47,571 nt of DNA from Pseudomonadota bacterium. Lineage in GTDB: Bacteria > Pseudomonadota > Alphaproteobacteria > Acetobacterales > Acetobacteraceae. The translations under genes were made by a program, and so were the position numbers. Below the pieces are notes generated by a model, which ran no database searches, was not told where the DNA came from, and saw nothing but the letters and a program-made list of their open reading frames with translations. The stretch is from positions 1-47,571 of the forward strand of contig JAFEFJ010000004.1 of assembly GCA_018240635.1 (NCBI GenBank), in the 5' to 3' direction. Shown here one piece after another: positions 34,709 through 43,242 of this stretch; positions within the stretch are counted from its first letter, which is position 1; each line of letters begins with the position of its first letter.

Positions 34709-35265
34709 CAGCCGTTGCCTTGCGGCGCGTGCGCGAACGATTCCGGCGACTTCAGAAGCCATCCCCGCAGGCGCTCCGGCCCGATGATCCGGCCGAGATG
34801 CATGTAGCTGAAGTAGGGCAGCAGCGCGACGAACAGGATGACGGACACCGTGATCGCGCCGGCGATGCCGCCCTGTCCGATGGCGGGCACGCTGGAGACG
34901 GCCGAGTGGCCGTGGATCAGGCCCACGATCACCTCTTCCAGGATGTGGGTCACGAGGAACAGCGCGGCGAACAGCGCCGAATCCGCCACGATCGGCACCA
35001 CCAGGGGACGGTTGCAGAACCAGCCCCCGAATTTCAGGTCCTCCGCGACCAGCATCACCTTCGCCAGCACGAACGCATTGACGAGCGCGAAGCCCTGCGA
35101 CGCGAAGCCGATGCCGCGCTGGCCCAGGATGATCCGCTCGTTGAGAACGAACAGGCCGAACAGCACCCACAGATAGAGAAAGATCCAGAAGAAACGGATA
35201 GCCTCATGCGCGACCCGGTGCTTCAGCGAACGCGGCTTCGCGTGCGCCTCCGTCCCGGCCGTCAT
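34708..35265 (-). CDS. Multi-pass membrane protein of unknown function
   Basis: A 185-residue inner-membrane protein with about four hydrophobic helices: FFWIFLYLWVLFGLFVL, then GFALVNAFVLAKVMLVAED, then PIVADSALFAALFLVTHILE and AITVSVILFVALLPYFSYMH. I do not recognise the family. Its ATG overlaps the stop of the upstream double CMD-domain gene by four bases (ATGA), so it is translationally coupled. Its stop codon abuts the decayed hutU fragment, which raises the possibility that its C-terminus was altered by that rearrangement. Confidence 0.7.
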   Translation of the reverse strand: MTAGTEAHAKPRSLKHRVAHEAIRFFWIFLYLWVLFGLFVLNERIILGQRGIGFASQGFALVNAFVLAKVMLVAEDLKFGGWFCNRPLVVPIVADSALFAALFLVTHILEEVIVGLIHGHSAVSSVPAIGQGGIAGAITVSVILFVALLPYFSYMHLGRIIGPERLRGWLLKSPESFAHAPQGNG

Positions 35266-36008
35266 CGCGCCTGCTCCAGCCGCGCCGCGCGTTCGAGTTC
35301 CTCCGCCAGGATCGGCAGCGCCATGTTGGCCGCCTGCACGCCCTGCACGACGCACAGCTTGAGCACCTCCATGATCTCCTGGACCGTCGCGCCGTGTTCG
35401 AGCGCGGCCCGGATATGCCGCCGCGTGCCGGGCGCGTACATGTGCGTGATCGACGCATCGAAGGCGGTGCTGAGCAGCTCTGCGGTTTTCCGGTCGATCA
35501 CGACGCCGGAATAGACATCGGCCGCCGTCGCCATGAACGCATCGGTCCATGCGGGATCGAGCGAGAAGAACGGGTCCCACGCCTCGTTCCACATGCCCGC
35601 CTGCCGCATCCCATCGCTGAACGGGGTCGGCGGCGTCTGTACGCGCGGCGGATTGGCGGCGCCGGCGCCGGCGGCTTCCTCCAGCAGGATCGGCGCGCCC
35701 AGGCTGCAACTGTGGATCGCCAGCAGGCTCGCCATCTTGATCACCAGCAGAACTTCCGCGCGCGTCGCCCCCGCTGCCAGCGCGCCGCGGATGTGCCGGC
35801 GCGTGCCCTCGGCGTTCAGGTTCGTGCAGGCCGCGTTGACGGCGATGCCGACCAGTTCGGCGGTCTTGCGCGGCAGCACGCCGGAGCCGAACGGATCGCT
35901 CGCCATCCGCCGGCACGCCGCCGACCAGTCCGGCTCCCATTCGTCGGCAAGCGCGAAGCCGCTGTCGCAGGGCCCGACCGGACCGGCCTGCGTGTGTTCG
36001 TCCGTCAT
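35262..36008 (-). CDS. Double carboxymuconolactone decarboxylase-domain protein
   Basis: A 248-residue protein with two CMD/AhpD-like repeats, each with a RKTAEL start and a GTRRHIRAAL helix (first about 45-100, second about 165-225). The AhpD peroxidatic CxxC is absent: the matching positions read ACTN in repeat 1 and SITH in repeat 2. It is therefore more likely a decarboxylase-like or non-redox member. Start at 36008 is chosen for AGGGGAA about 9 bases upstream. The VOC gene lies just upstream and the membrane protein overlaps its end. Probably part of a small catabolic operon. Confidence 0.75.
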   Translation of the reverse strand: MTDEHTQAGPVGPCDSGFALADEWEPDWSAACRRMASDPFGSGVLPRKTAELVGIAVNAACTNLNAEGTRRHIRGALAAGATRAEVLLVIKMASLLAIHSCSLGAPILLEEAAGAGAANPPRVQTPPTPFSDGMRQAGMWNEAWDPFFSLDPAWTDAFMATAADVYSGVVIDRKTAELLSTAFDASITHMYAPGTRRHIRAALEHGATVQEIMEVLKLCVVQGVQAANMALPILAEELERAARLEQAR

Positions 36009-36042
36009 ATCGGCGTTCCCCTGTTCGCCCGCGCGCACGCGG

Positions 36043-36432
36043 TCAATCAAGCTCGAATGGCGGAAAGGCCTTCGGGTCCGGCTGCCAGATCGCGAAGACG
36101 TTGCCTGCGGGATCGGCGACCACCGCGTACCACGCGGTGCGCGGCACCGCGGTCTTTTCCTTCACAACGCGCCCGCCCAGCCGTTCCACCGCGGCCAGCG
36201 TCGCGTCCAGCGAATCGACCTGCACATAGGGCAGCCATCCCTGCACCGGCAGCGACGGCCGGTAGGTCACCCCGCCGCCGTAGGCCTGCGCGTCGGCCGC
36301 TTCCGCCTGGATGCGCCAGTAATCGACGCCCTCGGCACGCTCGATGCGCCAGCCCAGCGCCTCGCGATAGAACGAAGCGAGTTCGGCGGGCGCGTCGCCG
36401 TAGATTTCGAAATGCGTGACGCGGCTCGCCAT
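36043..36432 (-). CDS. VOC superfamily (glyoxalase-like) protein
   Basis: A 129-residue single-module pair of beta-alpha-beta-beta-beta units. It opens VTHFEIYGDAPAELASFYRE with a metal-ligand-position His7, and ends YAVVADPAGNVFAIWQPDP, the common VOC close. Such proteins include glyoxalases, extradiol dioxygenases and antibiotic-binding proteins. The substrate cannot be inferred. It lies 34 bases upstream of the CMD gene and about 60 bases downstream of the BKACE gene on the same strand, so the three may share a transcript. Confidence 0.8.
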   Translation of the reverse strand: MASRVTHFEIYGDAPAELASFYREALGWRIERAEGVDYWRIQAEAADAQAYGGGVTYRPSLPVQGWLPYVQVDSLDATLAAVERLGGRVVKEKTAVPRTAWYAVVADPAGNVFAIWQPDPKAFPPFELD

Positions 36433-36493
36433 CGCGGCACCCCGGAAGATGGCGGCCGTGCCGCTTATGGCACGGCCGCGCGTTGCGATGGCG

Positions 36494-37636
36494 TCAGGCC
36501 GTCTGCGGGACGGGCGGCACCATGCAGTAGGCCATCGGGTGCGAATCCCCGCCGGTCTTCGCGATGGTCTTCCTGCCGTCCGTTTCCCACAGCAGGAAGC
36601 CGGTCTGTCCGTCCTTGCGGTTCGGCGGCAGGCCCAGATGGTGCAACGTCTCGTCCACGCTGTCGTACCACGTGCCGATCTTCATGATCTCGCGGGCTTC
36701 GTCCGCCGTCGCCACCTTGCGGCCGAACTCGCGGCACAGGCGCACCGCGCCTTCCACCTGCTGCACGGAGGTCCGCCGCTTGCCGTCGGCGCCCCACAGA
36801 TTGTCCTCGTTGCCGACACGCACATGCTGGCCCAGCACGATCGACATCGCGGACAGCGAGATCAGCCCGCGCATGCTCGCCCAGAACGTCACGGAAGACG
36901 CGCCCTGCGGGATCCGCTGCAGGAAGTTCATCCAGTCGTACGGGTTCCGGCCCAGCGTGCCGCCGCCGTAGCCGGCGATCGCCATGTTGACCGGCCCCAT
37001 GTAGACGCCGGCGCGGATCAGGTTCTCGATCAGCTCCCACTGATGGATGTGGGCAGGCACGAAATACGGCATGATCCGGTTGGCGCGCAGGCGCTTCAGG
37101 TGCTCCAGATAGAATGCCGGCCCCGCGTCCACCCACATCCCGGCCCACGCCGCCTGCACCTTCGGGTTGTTCTCCAGATGCGTGCCGACGATATCCTCGG
37201 GCGTCATGATGGAAACGACGTCCCACTGCGTCGTGCCCACCGCGACCGTCACGCAATCGGGCTTCGGATCGAGTTCGGTCAGCATGTGGCGGGTGTCGTA
37301 GTCGAGCCACTTCGCCTTCGCGCCGTCGCTTTTCGGCGCGAAGGAAATCGAGCCGCCGACTTGCAGGATCATCTTCGGCACCGCCTGCCGCAGGCGGCCG
37401 ATGAAGTAGTTGAACTGGTCGAAATCGACGGAGCCATGGCCCGTCGCCGGGTCGCGCACATGAACGTGCAGCACCGTCGCGCCCGCGTTGTAGCAATCCA
37501 CCGCGGCCTGAACCTGCTCATCCCATGTCACGGGGATGTCGGCATCGCCCGGCATCCACTCCGGGCCGTACGGCGCGGCGGTGATGATCAGCGGCGCCAT
37601 GTTCTCCGGCAAGATCGAGTCGGGCGTGTAGTACAT
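36494..37636 (-). CDS. BKACE family beta-keto acid cleavage enzyme
   Basis: A 380-residue enzyme of the 3-keto-5-aminohexanoate cleavage (Kce/BKACE) family, which cleaves a beta-keto acid with acetyl-CoA. Seen: IITAAPYGPEW at the start, the metal-binding HVHVRDPATGHG with His57 and His59, and FVPAHIHQWELIENLIRAGV. It is longer than the roughly 275-310 residues usual for the family. The extra length lies mostly in the last third (from about 240), which includes the ASMRGLISLSAMSIVLGQHV region and a C-terminal tail. The substrate is unknown. Divergent from the AraC-type regulator, which is a likely controller. Confidence 0.82.
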   Translation of the reverse strand: MYYTPDSILPENMAPLIITAAPYGPEWMPGDADIPVTWDEQVQAAVDCYNAGATVLHVHVRDPATGHGSVDFDQFNYFIGRLRQAVPKMILQVGGSISFAPKSDGAKAKWLDYDTRHMLTELDPKPDCVTVAVGTTQWDVVSIMTPEDIVGTHLENNPKVQAAWAGMWVDAGPAFYLEHLKRLRANRIMPYFVPAHIHQWELIENLIRAGVYMGPVNMAIAGYGGGTLGRNPYDWMNFLQRIPQGASSVTFWASMRGLISLSAMSIVLGQHVRVGNEDNLWGADGKRRTSVQQVEGAVRLCREFGRKVATADEAREIMKIGTWYDSVDETLHHLGLPPNRKDGQTGFLLWETDGRKTIAKTGGDSHPMAYCMVPPVPQTA

Positions 37637-37786
37637 GCTGCTCCTCCGGTTTCACGTGCGCATGCCGGTTCTTGAGCGGCGATGCGCGCCCTGCGGCGCG
37701 GCTTATTGCGTGCCGGACGGTCCCCCACTTCTCATTTTGCGCCAATTCTCTAACTCTCTCGCGACACGATCGTGACGGTGCAGGGA
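37637..37786. promoter_or_regulatory. Divergent promoter region, BKACE gene / AraC regulator
   Basis: A gap of 150 bases between the two divergent starts. The BKACE side has GGAGGAG just before its ATG (read on the minus strand). The regulator side contains an A/T-richer stretch at about 37733-37760 suited to a promoter. No clear operator symmetry was found. Confidence 0.35.
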
Positions 37787-38842
37787 ATGACGGAACGGGC
37801 CCTATCGAACGGGCAGGCGCCGGACGACGGCGGGCGGCACCGCGTCGGCGTCGTCGCCGAGCTGCCGCGGCTGCTGGCAGAGCGCGGCGTGCCAGCCGAG
37901 CAGGTGCTCGGCGCGGCCGGATTGCCTGCGGACCTGCTTCGCAATCCCGAAAACGCCGTCTCGTTTCCCGATCTGTGCCGCCTGCTGAGCCTCGCAGCGG
38001 AAGCGACGGACTGTCCGCATATCTGCGCCCTGATGGGACGGCGCGGCGGCACGTCCAGCCTTGGGTTGGTCGGCCGCCTGATGCGAAGCGCGCCCACCCT
38101 CGGCGACGCGATGCTGGATCTGGCGTGCAACCAGCACCGCTACATCCGCGGCGCGGTCGCCTACCTGCTCGTTCAAGGCGACTCCGCTTTGTGGGGCTAC
38201 ACGCTGGAACAGTCGCAGATGGACGGCGCGGGCCTGGCGTGCGAGGCGGCGATGGGCATCGGCGTCAGCATGATCGAGGAGCTGACCGGCAGCCGGCCGG
38301 ACGAAGTGCTGCTCGCCCGCGGCGTACCGGCCGATCGGGGACCATACGAATCGGCATACGGCGTGCCGGTCCGGTTGCGCGCCGATCTTTACGCGGTGGT
38401 CATCAAGCGCGACCAGCTCCGCCAGCCGCTGCGCACCCACGACCGCGCGCTGCGCGCGATCCTGCAGAAGCAGGTCGCGGCCTACTGGGCGCACGATCCG
38501 CCCGGCGTCGCCGCGAAAGTGCGCCGCAGCCTCGCGGCGCGCATCACAACGCAGTCGGCCACGGCCACCGCCGTCGCCGCCGACCTCAACATGTCGCTTC
38601 GCACCATGACCCGCCGGCTGGAGGACGAGCGGATCACCTTCCGCGACCTCGTCGCCGAAGCGCGCTTCAACGCAAGCCGCCACCTGATCCGCGCGACGGG
38701 CCTGCCGCTGACCGACATCTCGCTCGCGCTCGGCTACACCTCGCAGAGCGCCTTCACCCGCGCCTTCTCCCGCTGGGCCGGCTGCTCGCCCACGGCCTGG
38801 CGCGGATCGGCACCGCTTGCAGCGGACCGCATCGACGGCTGA
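37787..38842 (+). CDS. AraC family transcriptional regulator
   Basis: A 351-residue one-component regulator. The N-terminal ligand-sensing half resembles the Arabinose_bd (PF12625-type) domain seen in OruR/ArgR-like AraC proteins: ELPRLLAERGVPAEQVLGAA, FPDLCRLLSLAAEATDCPHI, and GLVGRLMRSAPTLGDAM. The C-terminal HTH_18 domain reads VAADLNMSLRTMTRRLEDE with ISLALGYTSQSAFTRAFSRW. The start is uncertain: ATG at 37787 is preferred, GTG at 37772 is in frame, and neither has a good Shine-Dalgarno. Probably controls the divergent BKACE gene. Confidence 0.85.
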   Translation: MTERALSNGQAPDDGGRHRVGVVAELPRLLAERGVPAEQVLGAAGLPADLLRNPENAVSFPDLCRLLSLAAEATDCPHICALMGRRGGTSSLGLVGRLMRSAPTLGDAMLDLACNQHRYIRGAVAYLLVQGDSALWGYTLEQSQMDGAGLACEAAMGIGVSMIEELTGSRPDEVLLARGVPADRGPYESAYGVPVRLRADLYAVVIKRDQLRQPLRTHDRALRAILQKQVAAYWAHDPPGVAAKVRRSLAARITTQSATATAVAADLNMSLRTMTRRLEDERITFRDLVAEARFNASRHLIRATGLPLTDISLALGYTSQSAFTRAFSRWAGCSPTAWRGSAPLAADRIDG

Positions 38843-38938
38843 AAGGCCCGCTCGGCCGGCAAGGCGGCGACTCCCGTTGTCCGTTCGCTTTGCTGTAGCG
38901 TCCCGGTCCCCCGCCTACGATCCCGATGGAGCCCTGCG

Positions 38939-39583
38939 ATGTACCTCCCCACCCAGTTCGCCGAAGACCGCACGGATGTGCTGCATGCGGCGATGCGGGC
39001 GGCGGGGCTGGCGACGCTCGTGACCATGACGGCCGACGGGCTGATCGCCTCGCACGTGCCGCTGATGCTCGATCCCGAGGCTGGGCCGCACGGCACGCTG
39101 TACGGCCATCTCGCCCGCGCCAACCCGCAGGCGACCGCCGAGCCGGTGGGGCAGGCGCTGGCGATCTTCACCGGGCCCGATGCCTACATCACGCCGTCCT
39201 GGTATCCGGCCAAGCGCGAGCACGGCCGCGTCGTTCCCACCTGGAACTATGTCGCCATTCACGCCTACGGCATGTTGGAGGTCTTCGACGACGCGGAGCG
39301 GCTGCACGCGCTCGTCTCCCGCCTCACCGACCGGCACGAGGCGCCGCGCGCCGCCCAGGGGGAGGTGCCCTGGGCCGTGGACGACGCGCCGGCGCCGTTC
39401 GTGCAGGGCCAGCTCAAGGGCATCCGCGGCTTCGCGTTGCCGATCGCGCGGCTGCAGGGCAAGTGGAAGATGAGCCAGAACCGCGCCGAGGCCGACCGGG
39501 CGGGCGTCGTCGCGGGCCTCGCCGAGCAGGGCAGGGAGGACGTGGCGGCGCTGGTCGCCGCCCCGCCCGTCAGCAGTCGATGA
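38939..39583 (+). CDS. PaiB-like FMN-binding protein
   Basis: A 214-residue member of the PaiB/FMN-binding split-barrel family, annotated as negative transcriptional regulators after Bacillus PaiB. Seen: MYLPTQFAEDRTDVLHAAM at the start, then GLIASHVPLML, FTGPDAYITPSWY, VPTWNYVAIHAYG and the C-terminal LQGKWKMSQNR, all typical. GGAG lies 8 bases before the ATG. DNA binding is not evident here, so an enzymatic or flavin role is as likely. Its last 14 bases overlap the end of the convergent hydratase gene. Confidence 0.88.
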   Translation: MYLPTQFAEDRTDVLHAAMRAAGLATLVTMTADGLIASHVPLMLDPEAGPHGTLYGHLARANPQATAEPVGQALAIFTGPDAYITPSWYPAKREHGRVVPTWNYVAIHAYGMLEVFDDAERLHALVSRLTDRHEAPRAAQGEVPWAVDDAPAPFVQGQLKGIRGFALPIARLQGKWKMSQNRAEADRAGVVAGLAEQGREDVAALVAAPPVSSR

Positions 39584-40313
39584 CCACCTCGCCCAGTCCC
39601 TCGAACCGAACCACCACGCGCTGACCGGCGGCGGCGGGGGCAAGGCCAGTGCAGCTTCCCGTCGTCACCACTTGGCCCGCCTGGATCGCCAGCCCGGTGG
39701 AGGGCAGGAACCCCACCAGCCAGATCAGCGGCGCCAGCGGGTCGCCCGCCGGGTTGCCGCCGGTCTTGTCGGCGATCACCGCCTCGCCGATGGTCAGCCG
39801 CACATGCAGGTTGGCGATATCCAGCCCCCGCCACCCCGGCGCGTCCGCGCCCGCTACGAAACCGCCGTTCGAGAAATTGTCGGCCACCCGCGCCAGGTGC
39901 GAGGGCTTGGCGGCCTCGGCGTAGCGGCTGCTCACCAGTTCGATCGCGGGGAAGGCGATCACCGACTCCAGCACCGTCTCCCGGCTCGCGCCGCCCGGGA
40001 TGTCGCGCGTCGCGCGGAACGCGATCTCGCCCTCGATGCCGATGGTCTCGCCCGGCTTCAGGCCGAGCCGCGCGGGGCTGGTCTTGAAGCCGGAGGCCGG
40101 CATGATCGCGCCGAACCCGCCCTGGCCTGGCGGCACCGCCGCCTTGTAGCCGCCGATCCGCACGCCGCGCAGCGCCAGCACCGCCTGCTGCACCGCCCAG
40201 GCCTCGGCATCGTCGCGCGGCTCGCAATCGGCGGGCAGCCCGGCCAGCGCCTCGCCGCTCCGGTGCGCGCCCGCCAGCAGCGCCGCCGCCCGGCCAATCC
40301 TGTCCTGATCCAT
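39570..40313 (-). CDS. 2-keto-4-pentenoate hydratase-like enzyme (FAH superfamily)
   Basis: A 247-residue protein of the MhpD/XylJ group, which hydrate 2-hydroxypentadienoates in aromatic meta-cleavage pathways. Seen: GVRIGGYKAAVPPGQGGFGA, the metal-ligand region IGIEGEIAFRATRDI (Glu-x-Glu), and FPAIELVSSRY. The C-terminus GFLPSTGLAIQAGQVVTTGS with CTGL is typical. GGAGG about 7 bases before the ATG at 40313 fixes the start. No ring-cleavage dioxygenase lies beside it, so the substrate is open; it may serve the same scattered catabolic group as the BKACE gene. Confidence 0.85.
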   Translation of the reverse strand: MDQDRIGRAAALLAGAHRSGEALAGLPADCEPRDDAEAWAVQQAVLALRGVRIGGYKAAVPPGQGGFGAIMPASGFKTSPARLGLKPGETIGIEGEIAFRATRDIPGGASRETVLESVIAFPAIELVSSRYAEAAKPSHLARVADNFSNGGFVAGADAPGWRGLDIANLHVRLTIGEAVIADKTGGNPAGDPLAPLIWLVGFLPSTGLAIQAGQVVTTGSCTGLAPAAAGQRVVVRFEGLGEVVIDC

Positions 40314-40384
40314 GCCATCCTCCATCACGGGCCGCGATGCTCCCGCCCGCCGCGCCGCGCCGCAAGCCTCTCCCCGCAAAGCAA

Positions 40385-40406
40385 GCGGAAACCGGGCGGA
40401 AACCGG
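40385..40406. repeat. Exact 11-bp tandem repeat in a divergent intergenic gap
   Basis: GCGGAAACCGG occurs twice in direct succession (40385-40395 and 40396-40406), one helical turn apart, in the 226-base gap between the hydratase gene and the glycosyltransferase-methyltransferase gene. Spacing of one turn would put both copies on the same face of the DNA. It could be an operator or chance duplication. Confidence 0.7.
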
Positions 40407-40539
40407 CGCGGCGCTATCCGGGGGCGCCGCGCCGCCGGGCCGCATGCTGGACGCGCGCGCGGGCTTCGTGATCTAACGCCAGCCGCCGCTGGAACGGCGC
40501 CCGGCGCCGCCTGCCGCCCGCCGCGAATGGGATGCGCCG

Positions 40540-42078
40540 ATGTCGTCTCCGAGCCCCCGCAAGACCCTGGTGTTCTGCACCGCCTACGCGCAGTCGCGGG
40601 AGCTGTGGGACCGCCGCTACCGCGTCTGGCTGGACGCCATCCTGCGTTCGCAGCTCCGGCACGATCAGATCCTCATCGTCGATGACGGCTCGCCCGTGCT
40701 GCCGGACTGGCCGGACCTTGCCATCACTGGCGAAACGATGCCGATGCGGCCGGAAGCACCGGTCGCGCTGTTCCATTTCCGCGACAATCTCGGCCGCCCG
40801 CGCGATACCTACTTCCCCGGCTGGCTGCGCTCCTTCTTCTTCGCCGCCGCCTACGCGCGCCTGTTCGGCTTCGACAAGATCGTCCACATCGAATCCGACG
40901 CCTTCCTGATCACGCCGCGCGTGCAGGCCTATTTCAACTCCGTCACCGAAGGCTGGGTCGCGCTGTGGTGCCCGCGCTACAAGATGCCGGAAAGCGGGCT
41001 GCAGATCATCGCCGGCAACGCCATCGAACGCTGCGCCGCCTTCGGCCGCCGTTCGTTCGATACGCCCGATGCCGACGTGATCGAGAAGATGCTGCCCTTC
41101 ACGCATGTCGAAACCGGTTTCAACGGAGACCGTTACGGCGAGTACCAGGATCACATCCCGCGCGACGCCGACTACGTGATGCAGATCAAGGCGACGCGCT
41201 ACGCCGATCCCGACTATCTCTGGTGGCTGCCGCAGCTTTCCCCACTGGCGCAGCCGCGGCCTGAGCCGCCGGCCCCGCCGCAGGCGCCGCCGCCCGCGCC
41301 CGCCGCCGCGCCCGCGTCGCCGCCCGCCGCCGGCTACGCGCATCCGGCGGTGAAGGCGCATCCCGGCGTGGACTACAAGCGCCTGCTCGCCGCAATGAAC
41401 CAGGTCCTCGCCCCGCGCGCCTATTTCGAGATCGGCACCAACGAAGGCTCGTCGCTGGCGCAGATGACCTGCGATGCGGTCTGCGTCGATCCGCATTTCC
41501 ACCTCTCGGGCAATCCGGCGCGCGGACGCCGCCGCACGCTGCTGTTCCAGTGCTCGTCGGACGACTTCTTCCACGAGAACCGGCTGCGCGCCTTCTTCCC
41601 CGGCGGCGTGGACATCGCCTTCCTCGACGGGCTGCACCGGTTCGAGGTGCTGCTGCGGGACTTCATCAACACCGAGCGCGAATGCAATCCGCGCTCGGTG
41701 ATCCTGCTGCACGACTGCCTGCCCATCAACGCGCGCATGGCCGAGCGCGTGCAGCGCGAGGACCCGGCGGAGAGCCCCGCGACGCGCAACTTCTGGACCG
41801 GCGACGTCTGGCGCCTCGCGCCGATCCTGAAGGCGTACCGCCCGGATCTGACGATCCGCTACCTCGATTGCCCGCCCACCGGCCTCGTCGCCATCACCGG
41901 GCTCGATCCGCGCTCGGACGTGCTCGCGCACAACTACGCCCGCATCGTCGAGGAATACGCGGCACTCGATCTCGCCGCCTACGGGTTCGACACGCTGTTC
42001 GGCCTGTTCCCGATGCTGGACAGCGCCCCCCTCGTCGCCGATCCCGCCGCTCTCACGGCGGAGTTCGCGCTGCGGTGA
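40540..42078 (+). CDS. Glycosyltransferase-methyltransferase fusion protein
   Basis: A 512-residue two-domain protein. Residues 1-235 resemble a nucleotide-sugar transferase of the GT-A kind: ILIVDDGSPV at 44-53, RDNLGRP, and HIESDAF at 116-122 as a candidate metal-binding acidic motif. A Pro/Ala linker spans about 238-264. Residues about 280-500 form a class I methyltransferase-like domain: YFEIGTNEGSSLA, AVCVDPHFH, AFLDGLHRFEVLLRDFINTE and ILLHDCLP. The second half is clearly paralogous to the stand-alone protein at 45038. It probably adds and methylates a sugar on a surface glycan. The N-terminal family is inferred, not firmly recognised. Confidence 0.7.
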   Translation: MSSPSPRKTLVFCTAYAQSRELWDRRYRVWLDAILRSQLRHDQILIVDDGSPVLPDWPDLAITGETMPMRPEAPVALFHFRDNLGRPRDTYFPGWLRSFFFAAAYARLFGFDKIVHIESDAFLITPRVQAYFNSVTEGWVALWCPRYKMPESGLQIIAGNAIERCAAFGRRSFDTPDADVIEKMLPFTHVETGFNGDRYGEYQDHIPRDADYVMQIKATRYADPDYLWWLPQLSPLAQPRPEPPAPPQAPPPAPAAAPASPPAAGYAHPAVKAHPGVDYKRLLAAMNQVLAPRAYFEIGTNEGSSLAQMTCDAVCVDPHFHLSGNPARGRRRTLLFQCSSDDFFHENRLRAFFPGGVDIAFLDGLHRFEVLLRDFINTERECNPRSVILLHDCLPINARMAERVQREDPAESPATRNFWTGDVWRLAPILKAYRPDLTIRYLDCPPTGLVAITGLDPRSDVLAHNYARIVEEYAALDLAAYGFDTLFGLFPMLDSAPLVADPAALTAEFALR

Positions 42079-42121
42079 CGCGCCGGGCCCAGACGGCGCG
42101 CGGGTCATCGCGCAGGCGGGC

Positions 42122-43234
42122 ATGAGCGGCGAGGCGGCGCCGCTGCTGAAGCTGGTCGAGTTCGTGCGCGACGAGCCGGACGCGGCCCGCTTCCACGCCA
42201 TCGCGCCCGCTAACGCCGCTGTGCCGCCGCCGCCGCGCTTCTTCTTCGGCACTTTCCCCGCCGATGTCGCCGCGCATTACTTCCGCCATATCGGCCTCGG
42301 TCCCGCGGGCACCTTCACCGTCCGCAACGTCCGCTTCCAGGCGGCCTATGTCATCGCGCATGGCGGCCGCCCGCTGATCTGCTCGGAACTCAACATCCAT
42401 CCGCCGCACGTCACGGGAGCGATGGCGCAGGTCGCGGGGCGCGAACGCATCGTGCGCCGCTTCGACGGCACCTTCGCCTTCATCCAGGGGCCGGGCCACC
42501 ACATCTTCGGCCACTGGCTGGCGGACTTCCTGCCCAAGCTGCACGTGCTCGCCGCCAGCGGCCACGACCCAGGGGCGCTCCTCTACCTGATGCCCAGGAC
42601 CACTCCGCCTTGGGCGCTCGAATTCCTGCGCCTGCTCGGCATCCGCGCCGACCAGCTCGTGTTCTTCGATCCCTTCGCCGAGGTGATCGAGGCGGATTGC
42701 GTGCTGCTGCCCACCTTCCTGCACAACGGCGTGCGCTTCGCCGCCCCCTTCGCCGGCGCGGTCGCGCACATCAAGGCGGCGGTGCAGGCGCGGCGCGATC
42801 CCGCCGCGGCCTGGACCGGCGGCTCGCGCCTCTACATCTCCCGCGGCAAGGCGGGCGGGCTGCGCGGCCTGCGGAACCGCGACGCGCTCGAAGCCGTTGC
42901 CGCCGAGCACGGCTTCGCCGTCTGCTACCCGGAGCAGATGCCGCTCGATGCGCAGATCGCGATGTTCGCGCAGGCCACCGCCATCGTCGGCGAATACGGA
43001 TCGGCGCATCACATGAGCATCTTCTCCCCGCCCGGCACGCTGGTCTGCGGCCTGCGCGGCTCGGTCTATCACCCGGGCTTCATCCAGAGCGGCATCGGCC
43101 ACGCGCTCGGCCAGCCCACCGGCTACGTCTTCGGCGCGACCGATCCGGCCGATGCGGGCGGCGCCTTCACCGTGCCCGAACAGGCGCTGCGCGACTGCCT
43201 GGAGATCGTCGGCCGCCACGCGGCGCTGCTGTGA
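42122..43234 (+). CDS. GT61 (DUF563) family glycosyltransferase
   Basis: A 370-residue glycosyltransferase. Family signatures: GPGHHIFGHWLADFLPKLHV, RLYISRGKAGGLRGLRNRDA, EQMPLDAQIAMFAQATAIVG and GEYGSAHHMSIF. GT61 enzymes in bacteria commonly build capsule or lipopolysaccharide chains. No signal peptide, so cytoplasmic or membrane-associated. It starts 43 bases after the fusion gene and its end is 8 bases from the secreted protein gene, so the three are probably one operon. Confidence 0.85.
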   Translation: MSGEAAPLLKLVEFVRDEPDAARFHAIAPANAAVPPPPRFFFGTFPADVAAHYFRHIGLGPAGTFTVRNVRFQAAYVIAHGGRPLICSELNIHPPHVTGAMAQVAGRERIVRRFDGTFAFIQGPGHHIFGHWLADFLPKLHVLAASGHDPGALLYLMPRTTPPWALEFLRLLGIRADQLVFFDPFAEVIEADCVLLPTFLHNGVRFAAPFAGAVAHIKAAVQARRDPAAAWTGGSRLYISRGKAGGLRGLRNRDALEAVAAEHGFAVCYPEQMPLDAQIAMFAQATAIVGEYGSAHHMSIFSPPGTLVCGLRGSVYHPGFIQSGIGHALGQPTGYVFGATDPADAGGAFTVPEQALRDCLEIVGRHAALL

Positions 43235-43242
43235 GGACGCGC

